From assembly GCA_029338875.1 (NCBI GenBank), contig JAQYBF010000070.1, positions 1 through 61,351 on the forward strand: a DNA stretch of 61,351 nt, in the 5' to 3' direction. Of the stretch, positions 40,805-49,380 are shown piece after piece. The position numbers and the translations under genes are program-made. Below the pieces are notes generated by a model. That model was not told the DNA's origin and made no database searches. It worked only from the letters and a program-made list of their open reading frames with translations. The stretch's first letter is position 1. Each line of letters starts with the position of its first letter. This DNA comes from Lachnospiraceae bacterium. GTDB lineage: Bacteria; Bacillota; Clostridia; Lachnospirales; Lachnospiraceae.

Positions 40805-42643
40805 ATGCTGGAAAGACACTATAGCGAAGGAGAGCGGAGAGCTCTGAATATTGTATGGGCGGCTGCGGGGAACTATGACCTGGAGCCGCCTTTTCTGGCT
40901 GTCCGGAGGGATCAGGCGGATTATTACATGAATCTCGTCATCGGTCTGTCCCAGAAATGGCTGGACCGGGATGCTTTAAACGGCTTCTTCCTCTCCTATC
41001 AGGGAGCGGCCAAGGCGGCGGACTTCGATTCTCTGGTCTGGCTCTGCCTGGAGAACTGGCTTTATCAGAAGGAACTTCCGAAACGGCCGGCCCTGTGCAC
41101 TCTCCGCACGGACTATGCCCGTCAATATCTCGATAACGATGCCCGCCTGTCCCGCCAGGAAATGATGATGAACGATCCCCTGGTTCTGGATCTGCAGAAA
41201 TACCGCTGGACCTTTGTCATGAACCAGGCACTCCCCCGTCTATCTCCTCATGAGAAAAAAGTCTGGGCCCTGGTGGATTATCAGGATCCGGAGGCCTCGA
41301 CGGAAGAAGTGGTCCGCCATCTGAAGGAAATTTTACTCGAAGGCTTCCATTTCTCGGACTTCCGCATGGATGTCGAGCATGGCTTTCAGGCGGCCGGACC
41401 CATGAAGGACCTTCTGGAAAAGATGCTGCACCGGGAAACTCATCATGTCGATTCCCTTCTGCAGAGACAGGATCTGTCCGGAGCCGGAGACGGAGAAGGA
41501 GGCTCGAAATCTGCCGGCGGACTTATGGACAAGCATGTCTCGGAGAAGACCAAGGCAGACCAGGACTATATCGAAAGCTGCTTCGGTCCCTGCATCCTGA
41601 CCGATAAGGAAAGAAAGACCCTGGAAAATGATCTCTGCAAGGGACGTCACCAGTACTGCAGTCTCTGGGTGACCAGGGCCGGACAGAAGAAAAGCACAGC
41701 TTCTGCCACCCTCGATTCGAGCGAAGACGGATGGAAAAAGGATGATGAGAGAGCCGGCCGACATTTGACCGAGAGTGATCTCGTTGACCGGCAGACCCTG
41801 GAACAGGCCAAAAAGAACCAGGACTTCTATCAGAAAAATTACATGCAGATCGAGGCCAGTGTGAAGAAGCTTTCGGCGGAGCTTGAAACAGTTCTGGCCA
41901 GCTTTTTCGAGCCCCTGCCCATTTCCAGCCGGGCCGGACGGCTGGATACCGAGAAGACCTACCGGATGCCGGTTTTACGGGATCCGGAGGTCTTCACCCG
42001 GCCGGGCGATGAGGTCGAAAACAGCCTGACCATCGACCTCCTTCTGGATGCGTCGGCTTCCCGGAGCCCCTATCAGGAGACCATCGCGGCCCAGGCCTAT
42101 GTCATTGCGGAGAGCCTGAACCGGATCCATGTCCGGACCCGGATTCTGGACTTTCATTCTCTCCGTGGCTTTACAGTCGTTCAGATTCTGAAGGACTACG
42201 ACAGCCCGGACCGGACGGGCATCTTCCGCTATGCGGCTGCCGGCTGGAACCGGGACGGCCTGGCTCTGTCCCTGACCGGACGGCTGATCGAGGAGAGGAT
42301 CCGGAAAGAGGGGAAGGGCCAGCACATTCTTCTGGTCATGACCGATGCCAATCCTTCCGATTCCACCCAGGTGCCGGCCCAGGGCAAGGATGTCTTCAAG
42401 CATAATTACGGCAATGAAGAGGGCGTCAGTGATACGGAGGAGGCTGTGAAGAAGCTCCGTCAGGAGGGCCTGACCCTCGGCGCCATCTACACCGGCCCCA
42501 ATCTCTATGTAAAAAATGTAAAGCGGATCTACAGAAGTGATTTTGTCCGTATTCAGAAGGTCGACCAGCTGGCAGGCGGTGTCAGCCGTCTCATTCAGGA
42601 GCTTCTGGTGAAGCAGGGAAACAGCGGGAAGAGTTTGAAATAA
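40805..42643 (+). CDS. vWA domain protein, partner of the MoxR-type ATPase
   Basis: A 612-residue protein. The C-terminal third (about 405-600) is a von Willebrand A domain with MIDAS LLLDASASRSPYQ (D-x-S-x-S), and ILLVMTDANPSD supplying the later metal-site residues. The N-terminal two thirds are helical, charged and unlike anything I recognise in detail, but the arrangement follows NorD/CbbO-type proteins. The start codon is 2 nt after the ATPase stop with AAGGAGG in the end of that gene. No nitric oxide reductase, RuBisCO or CO dehydrogenase client gene is nearby. Confidence 0.85.
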   Translation: MLERHYSEGERRALNIVWAAAGNYDLEPPFLAVRRDQADYYMNLVIGLSQKWLDRDALNGFFLSYQGAAKAADFDSLVWLCLENWLYQKELPKRPALCTLRTDYARQYLDNDARLSRQEMMMNDPLVLDLQKYRWTFVMNQALPRLSPHEKKVWALVDYQDPEASTEEVVRHLKEILLEGFHFSDFRMDVEHGFQAAGPMKDLLEKMLHRETHHVDSLLQRQDLSGAGDGEGGSKSAGGLMDKHVSEKTKADQDYIESCFGPCILTDKERKTLENDLCKGRHQYCSLWVTRAGQKKSTASATLDSSEDGWKKDDERAGRHLTESDLVDRQTLEQAKKNQDFYQKNYMQIEASVKKLSAELETVLASFFEPLPISSRAGRLDTEKTYRMPVLRDPEVFTRPGDEVENSLTIDLLLDASASRSPYQETIAAQAYVIAESLNRIHVRTRILDFHSLRGFTVVQILKDYDSPDRTGIFRYAAAGWNRDGLALSLTGRLIEERIRKEGKGQHILLVMTDANPSDSTQVPAQGKDVFKHNYGNEEGVSDTEEAVKKLRQEGLTLGAIYTGPNLYVKNVKRIYRSDFVRIQKVDQLAGGVSRLIQELLVKQGNSGKSLK

Positions 42644-42660
42644 GAAAACAGGAGACTTAC

Positions 42661-42954
42661 ATGTTCGGCGAGAAAAAGGTAACCATCTATAAGAAAAAGG
42701 ACAGGGAAAGCTGGCAGAAGATCAAAAAGGCCCTGAAGGAAGAGGGCATCCGCCATGTCCGGTCCGGCCACTATCTGGCGGATTCGATCGGCATCAATGG
42801 CATCGGCGGAATGGTGGACCCCAGGGATTTCGGAGCCGGCCATCCGATCGACCGGGATATCTATTATATCGATGTACCGGAAAGCCTGGAAGAATCGGCC
42901 AGGGAGGCGGCGCGGAAGCACGGACTGGTTCTGCAGGTAGTTGAAGAAAACTGA
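42661..42954 (+). CDS. small protein of unknown function
   Basis: A 97-residue, soluble, basic protein (EKKVTIYKKKDRESWQKIKKALKEEGIRHVRSGHY...DIYYIDVPESLEESAREAARKHGLVLQVVEEN). The start is preceded by AGGAG at good spacing and lies 17 nt after the vWA gene, so it is the last gene of that operon. A beta-alpha-beta layout is suggested; it may be a small two-layer sandwich similar to proteins with a short DUF2007-like fold, but this is a guess. Confidence 0.65.
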   Translation: MFGEKKVTIYKKKDRESWQKIKKALKEEGIRHVRSGHYLADSIGINGIGGMVDPRDFGAGHPIDRDIYYIDVPESLEESAREAARKHGLVLQVVEEN

Positions 42955-43148
42955 AATCCGCTTTCAGGTCGGTCTTTATTTGTTATAAATAATTCTTGCT
43001 ATAGGAACAGGCTATATCCAGAAATAAATCATATATATTTTACATACTCCTGTAAAACAGGTAGGATATGACTTGTAAATCAGAGATGACAAATTATTCA
43101 ACGTATGGAGAGACGGATGAGAATCCGTAAAGAAAGTGAGGACTATTT
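42955..43148 (+). other. metQ leader
   Basis: A 194-bp AT-rich leader. No SAM riboswitch or T-box core was recognised. CCTGT-AAA-ACAGG (43050-43062) is a small hairpin. TTACAT near 43038 and TAGGAT near 43061 could form a weak promoter. A one-mismatch copy of the recurring 11-mer (GGTCTTTATTT) is at 42971-42981. Confidence 0.4.
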
Positions 43149-43994
43149 ATGAAAAAGAGAGTTTTAGCACTGCTTCTTACAGCAGTCGCATCGATCGGCC
43201 TGCTTGCAGGCTGCGGCAGCAGCAAAAAGGTTACCATCGCAGTTCCCAATGATACGACTAACGAGGCCAGAGCACTGCTTCTCCTCCAGGATCAGGGAAT
43301 CATCAAGTTGAAGAAGGATGCAGGAATCACTGCTACCATCAAGGACATCAAAGAGAATCCCTACAATGTAGACTTCAAGGAAGTTGAAGCTGCTCAGGTT
43401 CCCAACGTATTAAAGGATGTCAACTATGCAGTCATCAATTCCAACTACGCTCTGGATGCCAAGCTGAATCCCAAGGATGCACTGGCTCAGGAAGGTTCTT
43501 CTTCCGCATACGGCAATGTCATTGCCGTAAAGAAGGGCAACGAAGAGAAGCCTGAGACCAAGGCACTGGTTGCAGCTCTGGAAAGCCAGCAGGTCAAGGA
43601 CTTCATCGACAAGAAGTATGATGGCGCCATCGTTTCTACTGTTGATAATCCCGGAAACGGCTATGATGATTCTGTTGATTATGACAGCCTGAAGGGAACT
43701 ACCATCACCGTTGCAGCTTCTCCGACTCCCCACGCAGAGATTTTGAAGGAAGCAGCCAAGATCCTGGCAGAAAAGGATATTACCCTTGAAGTAAAGGAAT
43801 TCACCGATTACGTACAGCCCAACAAGGTTGTTGATTCCGGTGAGATCTACGCCAACTACTTCCAGCATCAGCCTTATCTGGATGACTTCAACAAGGAAAA
43901 CGGCACCAACGTTGTGTCCGTTGCTACCATCCACGTTGAGCCTATGGGAATCTATGGCGGCAAGTCAGATTCTCTGGATGATCTGAAGAAGTGA
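43149..43994 (+). CDS. metQ: MetQ/NlpA family binding lipoprotein, circularly permuted
   Basis: A 281-residue lipoprotein with signal peptide and lipobox LAGC (Cys22). The body contains all MetQ signatures but in swapped order. Residues 28-165 match the usual C-terminal part (TIAVPNDTTNEARALLLLQ, IKDIKENPYNVDFKEVEAAQ, VINSNYAL, PKDAL, NVIAVKKG, and the end GAIVSTV). Residues 184-281 match the usual N-terminal part (ITVAASPTPHAEIL, KEFTDYVQPN, YANYFQHQPYLDDFN, EPMGIYG, SLDDLKK). A short Asp/Tyr/Gly linker (about 166-183) joins the native C and N termini. The new ends lie at the inter-lobe crossover. Partner genes metN and metI follow, so it is probably a working methionine-binding protein. A ribosome site GTGAGGA precedes it. 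Confidence 0.9.
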   Translation: MKKRVLALLLTAVASIGLLAGCGSSKKVTIAVPNDTTNEARALLLLQDQGIIKLKKDAGITATIKDIKENPYNVDFKEVEAAQVPNVLKDVNYAVINSNYALDAKLNPKDALAQEGSSSAYGNVIAVKKGNEEKPETKALVAALESQQVKDFIDKKYDGAIVSTVDNPGNGYDDSVDYDSLKGTTITVAASPTPHAEILKEAAKILAEKDITLEVKEFTDYVQPNKVVDSGEIYANYFQHQPYLDDFNKENGTNVVSVATIHVEPMGIYGGKSDSLDDLKK

Positions 43995-44122
43995 TTCAAG
44001 ATTCAATTCAAGGTTCATTCATGAGGAATCCCGAATGAAGAATCAGAAATGAAGGCTTTGAAATGAAGACTTCAGAGGTGAATATTCAGGACGGATTCCA
44101 TTCTCCATAAAATGACTCAGGC

Positions 44123-44180
44123 GCCGCAAACAGAAGCATTTCTGCAGGAAATTCAGAAAGTTCTGTTTGCGGCCCTTTTT
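44123..44180 (+). terminator. attenuator/terminator after metQ
   Basis: GCCGCAAACAGAA pairs perfectly over 13 bp with TTCTGTTTGCGGC and is followed by CCTTTTT. metN begins about 160 nt downstream. The rest of the 344-bp gap holds short GAATGAAG-like repeats (44020-44080) and no remnant of a metQ domain. Confidence 0.8.
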
Positions 44181-44338
44181 ATGGAAAAAGCATGGAAGGA
44201 AAAAGAAGAATAGAGTAAAATATTGAAGATATGTATAAACTCTAGAAATAGCAGATTCTATGAAAGAAGGGGCTTAACCCGTCAGAGTCTGCGCAGGCCA
44301 TGATTCGCCCGAATCATGACAGTAGTCAGGAGTAATTT

Positions 44339-45337
44339 ATGATTCAGTTAGATCATCTGAATAAAACCTTTACAACAAAGGATGGGGACGTCGATGCCTT
44401 AAAGGACATCTGCCTGACCGTGAATGACGGTGATATCTACGGCATCATCGGCATGAGCGGCGCCGGCAAATCCACCCTGGTCCGCTGTATCAATATGCTG
44501 GAGAGTCCGACCAGCGGCGCAGTCCTGGTCGACGGCGTGGATATGACCAAGCTTTCCCCGGCACAGCTTCGCGAGAAGCGGAGAAATATCACCATGATTT
44601 TCCAGAGCTTCAACCTTCTCATGCAGAGAACCTGCCTGAAGAACATCTGCTTTCCCCTGGAACTTTCCGGAACGCCCAAGGCAGAGGCCGAGAAGAAGGC
44701 AAGAGAGCTTCTGGAGCTTGTCGGCCTGCCCGATAAGGCAAATGTATACCCTGCCCAGCTTTCCGGCGGACAGCAGCAGCGGATCGCCATCGCAAGAGCC
44801 CTGGCCACCAATCCAAAGGTTCTCCTCTGCGACGAGGCAACCTCGGCTCTGGATCCCAAGACCACCCATGCCATCCTGGAACTGATCCGGGACATTCATG
44901 ACAAGATGGGTCTGACCGTGATCATCATTACCCACCAGATGAATGTGGTCGAAGAGATCTGCAACCGGGTGGCTATTCTGGACCATGGCTCTGTAGTAGA
45001 AGAGGGAAATGTCACTGATGTCTTCTCCCAGCCCAAGTCCGATGCCGCCAAGCGTCTGGTTTATCCGGACGGCTTCCAGGATGCGGAGTTCCCGAAGACC
45101 ATGCATAAGATCCGTGTCGTCTATAACGGAGCCTATGCAACCAGCAAGCCTCTGATCGCCCAGATGGCAGAGGAAGAGGGAATCCTGGCCAGCATTCTGT
45201 TCGCTTCGACCAGAAGCATCGGAAAGAAGGCTTACGGAACCATGATTCTTGGAATTGATGACAGTAAGGAAACCGTAGATCGTGCAATCGCCTATATCCG
45301 AAAGACCAAGGATATTGAAGTCGAGGAGGTGGAGTAA
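44339..45337 (+). CDS. metN: methionine ABC transporter ATPase
   Basis: A 332-residue ATPase of the MetN type: Walker A GMSGAGKSTLVRCINMLE, Q loop IFQSFNLLMQRT, signature LSGGQQQRIAIARAL, Walker B VLLCDEATSALDPKTT, and a C-terminal NIL (ACT-like) domain from about residue 255 that normally binds methionine to inhibit transport. AGGAG lies 7 nt before the ATG. It is next to metI (adjacent stop and start). Confidence 0.95.
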   Translation: MIQLDHLNKTFTTKDGDVDALKDICLTVNDGDIYGIIGMSGAGKSTLVRCINMLESPTSGAVLVDGVDMTKLSPAQLREKRRNITMIFQSFNLLMQRTCLKNICFPLELSGTPKAEAEKKARELLELVGLPDKANVYPAQLSGGQQQRIAIARALATNPKVLLCDEATSALDPKTTHAILELIRDIHDKMGLTVIIITHQMNVVEEICNRVAILDHGSVVEEGNVTDVFSQPKSDAAKRLVYPDGFQDAEFPKTMHKIRVVYNGAYATSKPLIAQMAEEEGILASILFASTRSIGKKAYGTMILGIDDSKETVDRAIAYIRKTKDIEVEEVE

Positions 45338-46039
45338 ATGGACATTTTTTCAGCAGAATCCTTACATGAGACCTGGGAGATCCTTTCAACGGAATTCCTC
45401 CAGGCAACCTGGGAAACCCTTTATGCGACCGTCCTTTCGACCTTCTTTGCCATTCTGATCGGCCTTCCCTTAGGCGTTCTCTTAGTCGTCGGTGAGAAGA
45501 AAGGCATTGCACCCCTTCCCAAGGGACTCATGTCTTTCTTAAATATCTTAATCAACCTGCTTCGTTCCGTACCTTTCCTGATCCTTATGATCGTGGTCAT
45601 GCCTCTGACCAGACTGATTATGGGAACCGTTGTCGGAACTGCGCCTTCGATCATTCCACTGGTCATTGCTTCCTTCCCCTTTGTCTCCCGTCTGGTGGAA
45701 TCCAGTCTCCGGGAAGTCAATCCCAATGTCATTGAAGCAGCCCAGAGCATGGGCGCCACTCCCTTTCAGATCATTACCAAGGTTCTGATTCCGGAGAGCG
45801 TACCGTCCCTGATCTCGAACTTTACCATCGCCATCACCACTATCCTTGGCTATACAGCCATGAGCGGTGTTATCGGCGGAGGCGGTCTTGGTAAGATCGC
45901 CATCAACTACGGCTACTACCGTTATAAGTATTTGATCATGATCTGTGCGGTCATCCTTCTGATCGTCATGGTTCAGGTCTTCCAGTCCATCGGAACCCAT
46001 CTGGCAGTGAAGCTGGACAAGAGACTGAAGAACCAGTAA
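45338..46039 (+). CDS. metI: methionine ABC transporter permease
   Basis: A 233-residue permease with about five membrane spans, TWETLYATVLSTFFAILIGLPLG at the start of the core and the EAAQSMGATPFQIITKVLIPES coupling-helix motif, followed by AMSGVIGGGGLG. It forms the channel with MetN and receives substrate from the MetQ-type protein. Its ribosome site GAGGAGGTGGAG is in the end of metN. A slightly extended N terminus (about 20 residues) precedes the first span. Confidence 0.95.
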   Translation: MDIFSAESLHETWEILSTEFLQATWETLYATVLSTFFAILIGLPLGVLLVVGEKKGIAPLPKGLMSFLNILINLLRSVPFLILMIVVMPLTRLIMGTVVGTAPSIIPLVIASFPFVSRLVESSLREVNPNVIEAAQSMGATPFQIITKVLIPESVPSLISNFTIAITTILGYTAMSGVIGGGGLGKIAINYGYYRYKYLIMICAVILLIVMVQVFQSIGTHLAVKLDKRLKNQ

Positions 46040-46059
46040 GTTTCGGTTTGAAAGAATAA

Positions 46060-46148
46060 AAAGATCTTCCTTTCACAATCAGCATTCTGACCGGAAAGGA
46101 AGATCTTTGTTTTTTATCAGCATTCTGACTGGAAATGAAGATTTTTGT
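46060..46148 (+). terminator. terminator after metI, followed by a partial duplicate
   Basis: AAAGATCTTCCTTTC pairs with GGAAAGGAAGATCTTT and is followed by GTTTTTT (to 46116). ATCAGCATTCTGACYGGAAA then GAAGAT and a T-run recurs directly after it (46116-46148), a partial duplication of the right half. Confidence 0.85.
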
Positions 46149-46179
46149 TTATAGATCCGGGTTTTATTGAAAAGTTTTT

Positions 46180-47274
46180 TTATTGAAAAATTTCCACCTG
46201 CGTATCCACTCGCCGGCCCTCTTGAACCTGAATCAGAAGCAGGACCTTGTAGGTTAATTCATCGGATTCATCGTAGAGAAAAGGTTCTTCCTGGAGCAGG
46301 ACAACGCGCCTGCCCTGACTTTCCAGAAGGGCTTTTCTTTTTATGGCCTTTTCCCGGAGTGTCCTGTGGTCTGCTTCCCGTTTTTCATCATAGACCCGGT
46401 CCGGGTAAATGGATCCGGCCCGATCCAGGTCCTCCCAGATCAGATCGAGGACGGGCTGATGCGCCGGCTTCTGCAGGAGACGGGCGAAACGCCTTATATT
46501 TCTCCGGCTTGGAATCCATTTTAAGAAAGATAGAGCGAAGCCAAGGCTGTAATCCTTCGCCTTACGGATGTACCCACGAAGAATCCGGACGGCATCGGAA
46601 TCGACCTTCCAGGCTTCCTCGAAGGGGATGATGTAGTCCTCGGGCAGGTAGGAGTAGCAGGTGTAGTTCAGAGGCGGGAAATGGTTGAGGCGGACCAGGC
46701 GCTTTTCCAGGGGCGAGCAGGAATCAGGCCCCATATAGGTGTACTTGTCCCAGAGATTCCAGATGTGGCAGGACAGGTTCCGGATCCGGGCCTGGCCCTG
46801 GACCCAGTTGTGACCGACCCTGCAGTAGTTATAGTAGTGGTCCTCAATCTCAATGTCGGAAAAGAAGAGGAGATAGGGGGTCGGCCCCTGGCGGAGGATG
46901 AGGACATAGTCTGTATGATTCCCGGCCCTGACATCCGTATCTTTGGCAGCTTCCTGATGAAAGGCCCGATCTGGAACGCTGTCTTCTTTCTTTTCTTCGA
47001 CACGTTTCTCGAGACTGGCCTCCAGGGGTCCTTCCCAGGAGGGGTCCAGATTTCCGCTGGAATGGCAGTCCTTAAAGATCAGAAAGCTCTCCACGGCATC
47101 ATTCATCTGGTAGATCAGCCGGTAATCCCGGCTTTTCTCCTGGTGGACCGGCTCGAAAAGATCATCGGTCAGAAGCATGGCCAGGCGGAAAAAGCCTTCC
47201 GGCATGTCCGGCTGAAGGCCCGGGAGCGACTTCTGAAGTTGTTCAAAACGGTAGCGGGGGATATTGATTGTCAT
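46180..47274 (-). CDS. protein of unknown function
   Basis: A 364-residue soluble protein. I do not recognise it with certainty; it may belong to a DUF3878-like family. Visible features: an N-terminal region with LPGLQPDMPEGFFRLAMLLTDD, an acidic linker (about 85-115), a core with YVLILRQG and the aromatic run EDHYYNYCRVGHNWVQGQARIR (about 140-165), then a helical part and a final beta stretch VLLLIQVQEG. No signal peptide or membrane segment. The start codon directly abuts an AAATATAGACC motif, and there is no purine-rich ribosome site between, only a GAGAAATATAG run. Confidence 0.7.
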   Translation of the reverse strand: MTINIPRYRFEQLQKSLPGLQPDMPEGFFRLAMLLTDDLFEPVHQEKSRDYRLIYQMNDAVESFLIFKDCHSSGNLDPSWEGPLEASLEKRVEEKKEDSVPDRAFHQEAAKDTDVRAGNHTDYVLILRQGPTPYLLFFSDIEIEDHYYNYCRVGHNWVQGQARIRNLSCHIWNLWDKYTYMGPDSCSPLEKRLVRLNHFPPLNYTCYSYLPEDYIIPFEEAWKVDSDAVRILRGYIRKAKDYSLGFALSFLKWIPSRRNIRRFARLLQKPAHQPVLDLIWEDLDRAGSIYPDRVYDEKREADHRTLREKAIKRKALLESQGRRVVLLQEEPFLYDESDELTYKVLLLIQVQEGRRVDTQVEIFQ

Positions 47275-47285
47275 GGTCTATATTT
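47275..47285 (+). repeat. GGTCTATATTT motif, copy 5
   Basis: On the minus strand AAATATAGACC ends at the base immediately before the ATG of the gene at 46180-47274. Confidence 0.5.
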
Positions 47286-47420
47286 CTCTTATGGAAATTT
47301 TACAAGAAAAAGGTCCGGCTGACAGGAAGAATCCTGGCCGGGCCTTTTTGCTTTTACAGCTTTTGTCTTGACAGGTGAATCTGTATTGATATCCGGATCG
47401 ATTCTTATAGGAAAAATTCG

Positions 47421-47987
47421 TTAAGGGAAGTAACTGTAGTGATCCTTGGCGTAATAGCGGTCCAGGATATCGTTCAGATCGTCATTATTGACGGCAGGAG
47501 CCTGATAGTAGTAGCCCCCCTGAATGCGGAGGATGTAGGTATTATAGTACCAGATATTGACCGTTGTATCTCCTGCGGTAAATGTAACCCGATATTCGTA
47601 GTCATTCTTCTTCAGACTGGTGGAATCCGCTGTCCCGTAACGGTTGCGGGAGCGGAAGAAGGTCTTCACCAGTTTGTTCAGCTCATCGGCCTGATCTTCC
47701 TTGGTCAGAGTGATGGTCTGTCCTTTCAGGGTGCCGGCGTTCATGTAAATCTCGGCTTTGGTGATCTTACTCGTATCGACATCCTTGAAAAGAGCGGATT
47801 CCTTGATATCCAGCTTCTTTCCGACAAGCTCCAGATTGCCGCCGGTTTTCTGGTGAATAAAGAGAATGCCTGCAAGAAGCAGAGCCGCAATGGCGGCAAT
47901 GATGACAGCAATCAGAATCTTCGCAAGCCGGGAAAGGGGCTTACGAACCTTCGGGGTTTTCGTTTTTGTTTCGTCTTTCTTTTTCAT
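47421..47987 (-). CDS. single-pass membrane protein of unknown function
   Basis: A 188-residue protein: Lys/Thr-rich cytoplasmic start (about 1-22), a strong membrane segment (LAKILIAVIIAAIAALLLAGILF, about 22-45), then an extracellular domain of about 140 residues with TKAEIYMNAGTLKGQTITLT and a Tyr-rich end (GGYYYQAPAV...YYAKDHYSYFP). I choose ATG 47987, 2 nt after the trpS stop; an upstream in-frame ATG (48014) lies within trpS. Ribosome site is weak, so translation probably depends on coupling to trpS. Function unknown. Confidence 0.75.
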   Translation of the reverse strand: MKKKDETKTKTPKVRKPLSRLAKILIAVIIAAIAALLLAGILFIHQKTGGNLELVGKKLDIKESALFKDVDTSKITKAEIYMNAGTLKGQTITLTKEDQADELNKLVKTFFRSRNRYGTADSTSLKKNDYEYRVTFTAGDTTVNIWYYNTYILRIQGGYYYQAPAVNNDDLNDILDRYYAKDHYSYFP

Positions 47988-47989
47988 AA

Positions 47990-49093
47990 CTATCCGTTGA
48001 TGATCTTTTCCCACTGGTCGATGATGGAGCCGTCCTTGAAATAGTCGATCCGCATAGCGGAACGAACCTCTTCCAGAGTCTTGTTGGTTTCCTCAACGGC
48101 GCGTTCGGTACCGGTCTTTAAAATATCATAGACATCGGGGATCCGCTTTGCCCATTCGGCACGGCGGGCGCGTATGGGAGAGAGGGTCTCCTCGAGAACC
48201 TTGATCAGGAACTTCTTGCACTTCACGTCGCCGAGGCCGCCTCTCTGATAGTGCTCTTTCATTTCATCGAGATTCTTGTAGTCCGGCAGATATTCAGCGA
48301 ACATGTCATCGTTTGCGAAGGCATCGAGATAGGTAAATACGATATTGCCCTCGACATGGCCCGGATCCTCGATCTTCAGATGGGTCGGATCGGTATAGGT
48401 CCGCTTCATGATCTTTTCCTTAACTTCTGCAGGGGTATCGGACAGATAGATGCAGTTGCCGAGAGACTTGCTCATCTTGGCCTGGCCGTCAATGCCGGGC
48501 AGACGGAGCTGGGCCTTGACATCGGGAAGGAGAATCTGGGGCTCTACCAGGACATCGCCGTAGGTCTGGTTGAACTTCCGGACAATCTCTCTGGCCTGCT
48601 CCAGCATGGGCTCCTGGTCCTCACCGGCCGGAACGGTGGTTGCCTTGAAGGCTGTGATATCAGCGGTCTGGGAAACCGGATAGGTGAAGAAACCAGCCGG
48701 AAGTCCTTCCTGATCGAAGCCTTTCTGAGCCATCTCGGCCTTTACGGTCGGGTTCCGGGACAGACGGGCGGTCGTAACCAGATTCATATAATAGAAGGTC
48801 AGGGCGTGGAGAGCCGGGATCTGTGACTGGACACAGATATTGGAAATCTCCGGATCGATGCCGACCGAGAGATAATCCAGAGCGACCTGGATCATATTGT
48901 CGCGGATCTTTTCCGGGTTGTCTGCGTTGTCGGTCAGAGCCTGATCATCGGCTACGAGAATATAGATCTTGTCGTATTCTCCGGAATTCTGGAGTTCCAC
49001 TCTCCGACGGAGGGATCCGACATAATGTCCTAAATGAAGTCTGCCGGTCGGACGATCACCGGTCAGAATAATTTTCTGCTTTGATTCAGCCAA
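47990..49093 (-). CDS. trpS: tryptophanyl-tRNA synthetase
   Basis: A 367-residue class I synthetase. HIGH-type motif in [18 protein letters not shown], and KMSKS in [11 protein letters not shown] (about 215-225). The sequence between is of the longer, less B. subtilis-like type ([29 protein letters not shown]). I take TTG 49093 as start because AGGGAGG stands 6 nt upstream; an in-frame ATG 14 codons earlier (49135) has no ribosome site. It charges tRNA-Trp. The following gene is coupled. Confidence 0.93.
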   Translation of the reverse strand: MAESKQKIILTGDRPTGRLHLGHYVGSLRRRVELQNSGEYDKIYILVADDQALTDNADNPEKIRDNMIQVALDYLSVGIDPEISNICVQSQIPALHALTFYYMNLVTTARLSRNPTVKAEMAQKGFDQEGLPAGFFTYPVSQTADITAFKATTVPAGEDQEPMLEQAREIVRKFNQTYGDVLVEPQILLPDVKAQLRLPGIDGQAKMSKSLGNCIYLSDTPAEVKEKIMKRTYTDPTHLKIEDPGHVEGNIVFTYLDAFANDDMFAEYLPDYKNLDEMKEHYQRGGLGDVKCKKFLIKVLEETLSPIRARRAEWAKRIPDVYDILKTGTERAVEETNKTLEEVRSAMRIDYFKDGSIIDQWEKIING

Positions 49094-49380
49094 GGCTAAC
49101 CTCCCTGTAAAGTATATTTTTATAATCTGTACCATTCTACCATAAGAAAAGCAAGTCCTGACAGAAATTTCAGAAGGGTAAATTTTTGTACAGAAATAAA
49201 AACAAAAATTTTAAAAATATTTTGCGATTAAAAAAGGATTTTCGAAGTGTGTACGGAATTCATTTATTGTGACAGATCGGGTTCGATCGGTGATTTCTAC
49301 AAAGCTTTGTCTCATCGGCCGGGCTTTGGCAATCAGTACATCATTGATCGGATTCAGACACCGGGGAGGGAGGTTTCACT
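49094..49380. other. divergent intergenic region trpS/dgt
   Basis: An AT-rich 287-bp region. On the minus strand TGGTAGAAT near 49140 could be an extended -10 for trpS. No T-box core was recognised. A run of A/T near 49195-49240 may be an upstream element. The dgt ribosome site GGGAGGGAGG is at 49363-49372. Confidence 0.4.

Noticed and set aside
42955-43148. SAM riboswitch or T-box in the metQ leader
   Set aside because: None of the conserved core sequences of SAM-I or T-box leaders is visible; only a small hairpin is present.
43149-43994. Simple truncation, fusion or frameshift as explanation for the odd metQ
   Set aside because: Both halves are full length in one frame with signal peptide, linker and stop; only their order differs, which fits circular permutation.
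49094-49380. T-box leader for trpS
   Set aside because: No AGGGTGGNACCGCG-like core on the minus strand; the region looks like an ordinary AT-rich promoter.
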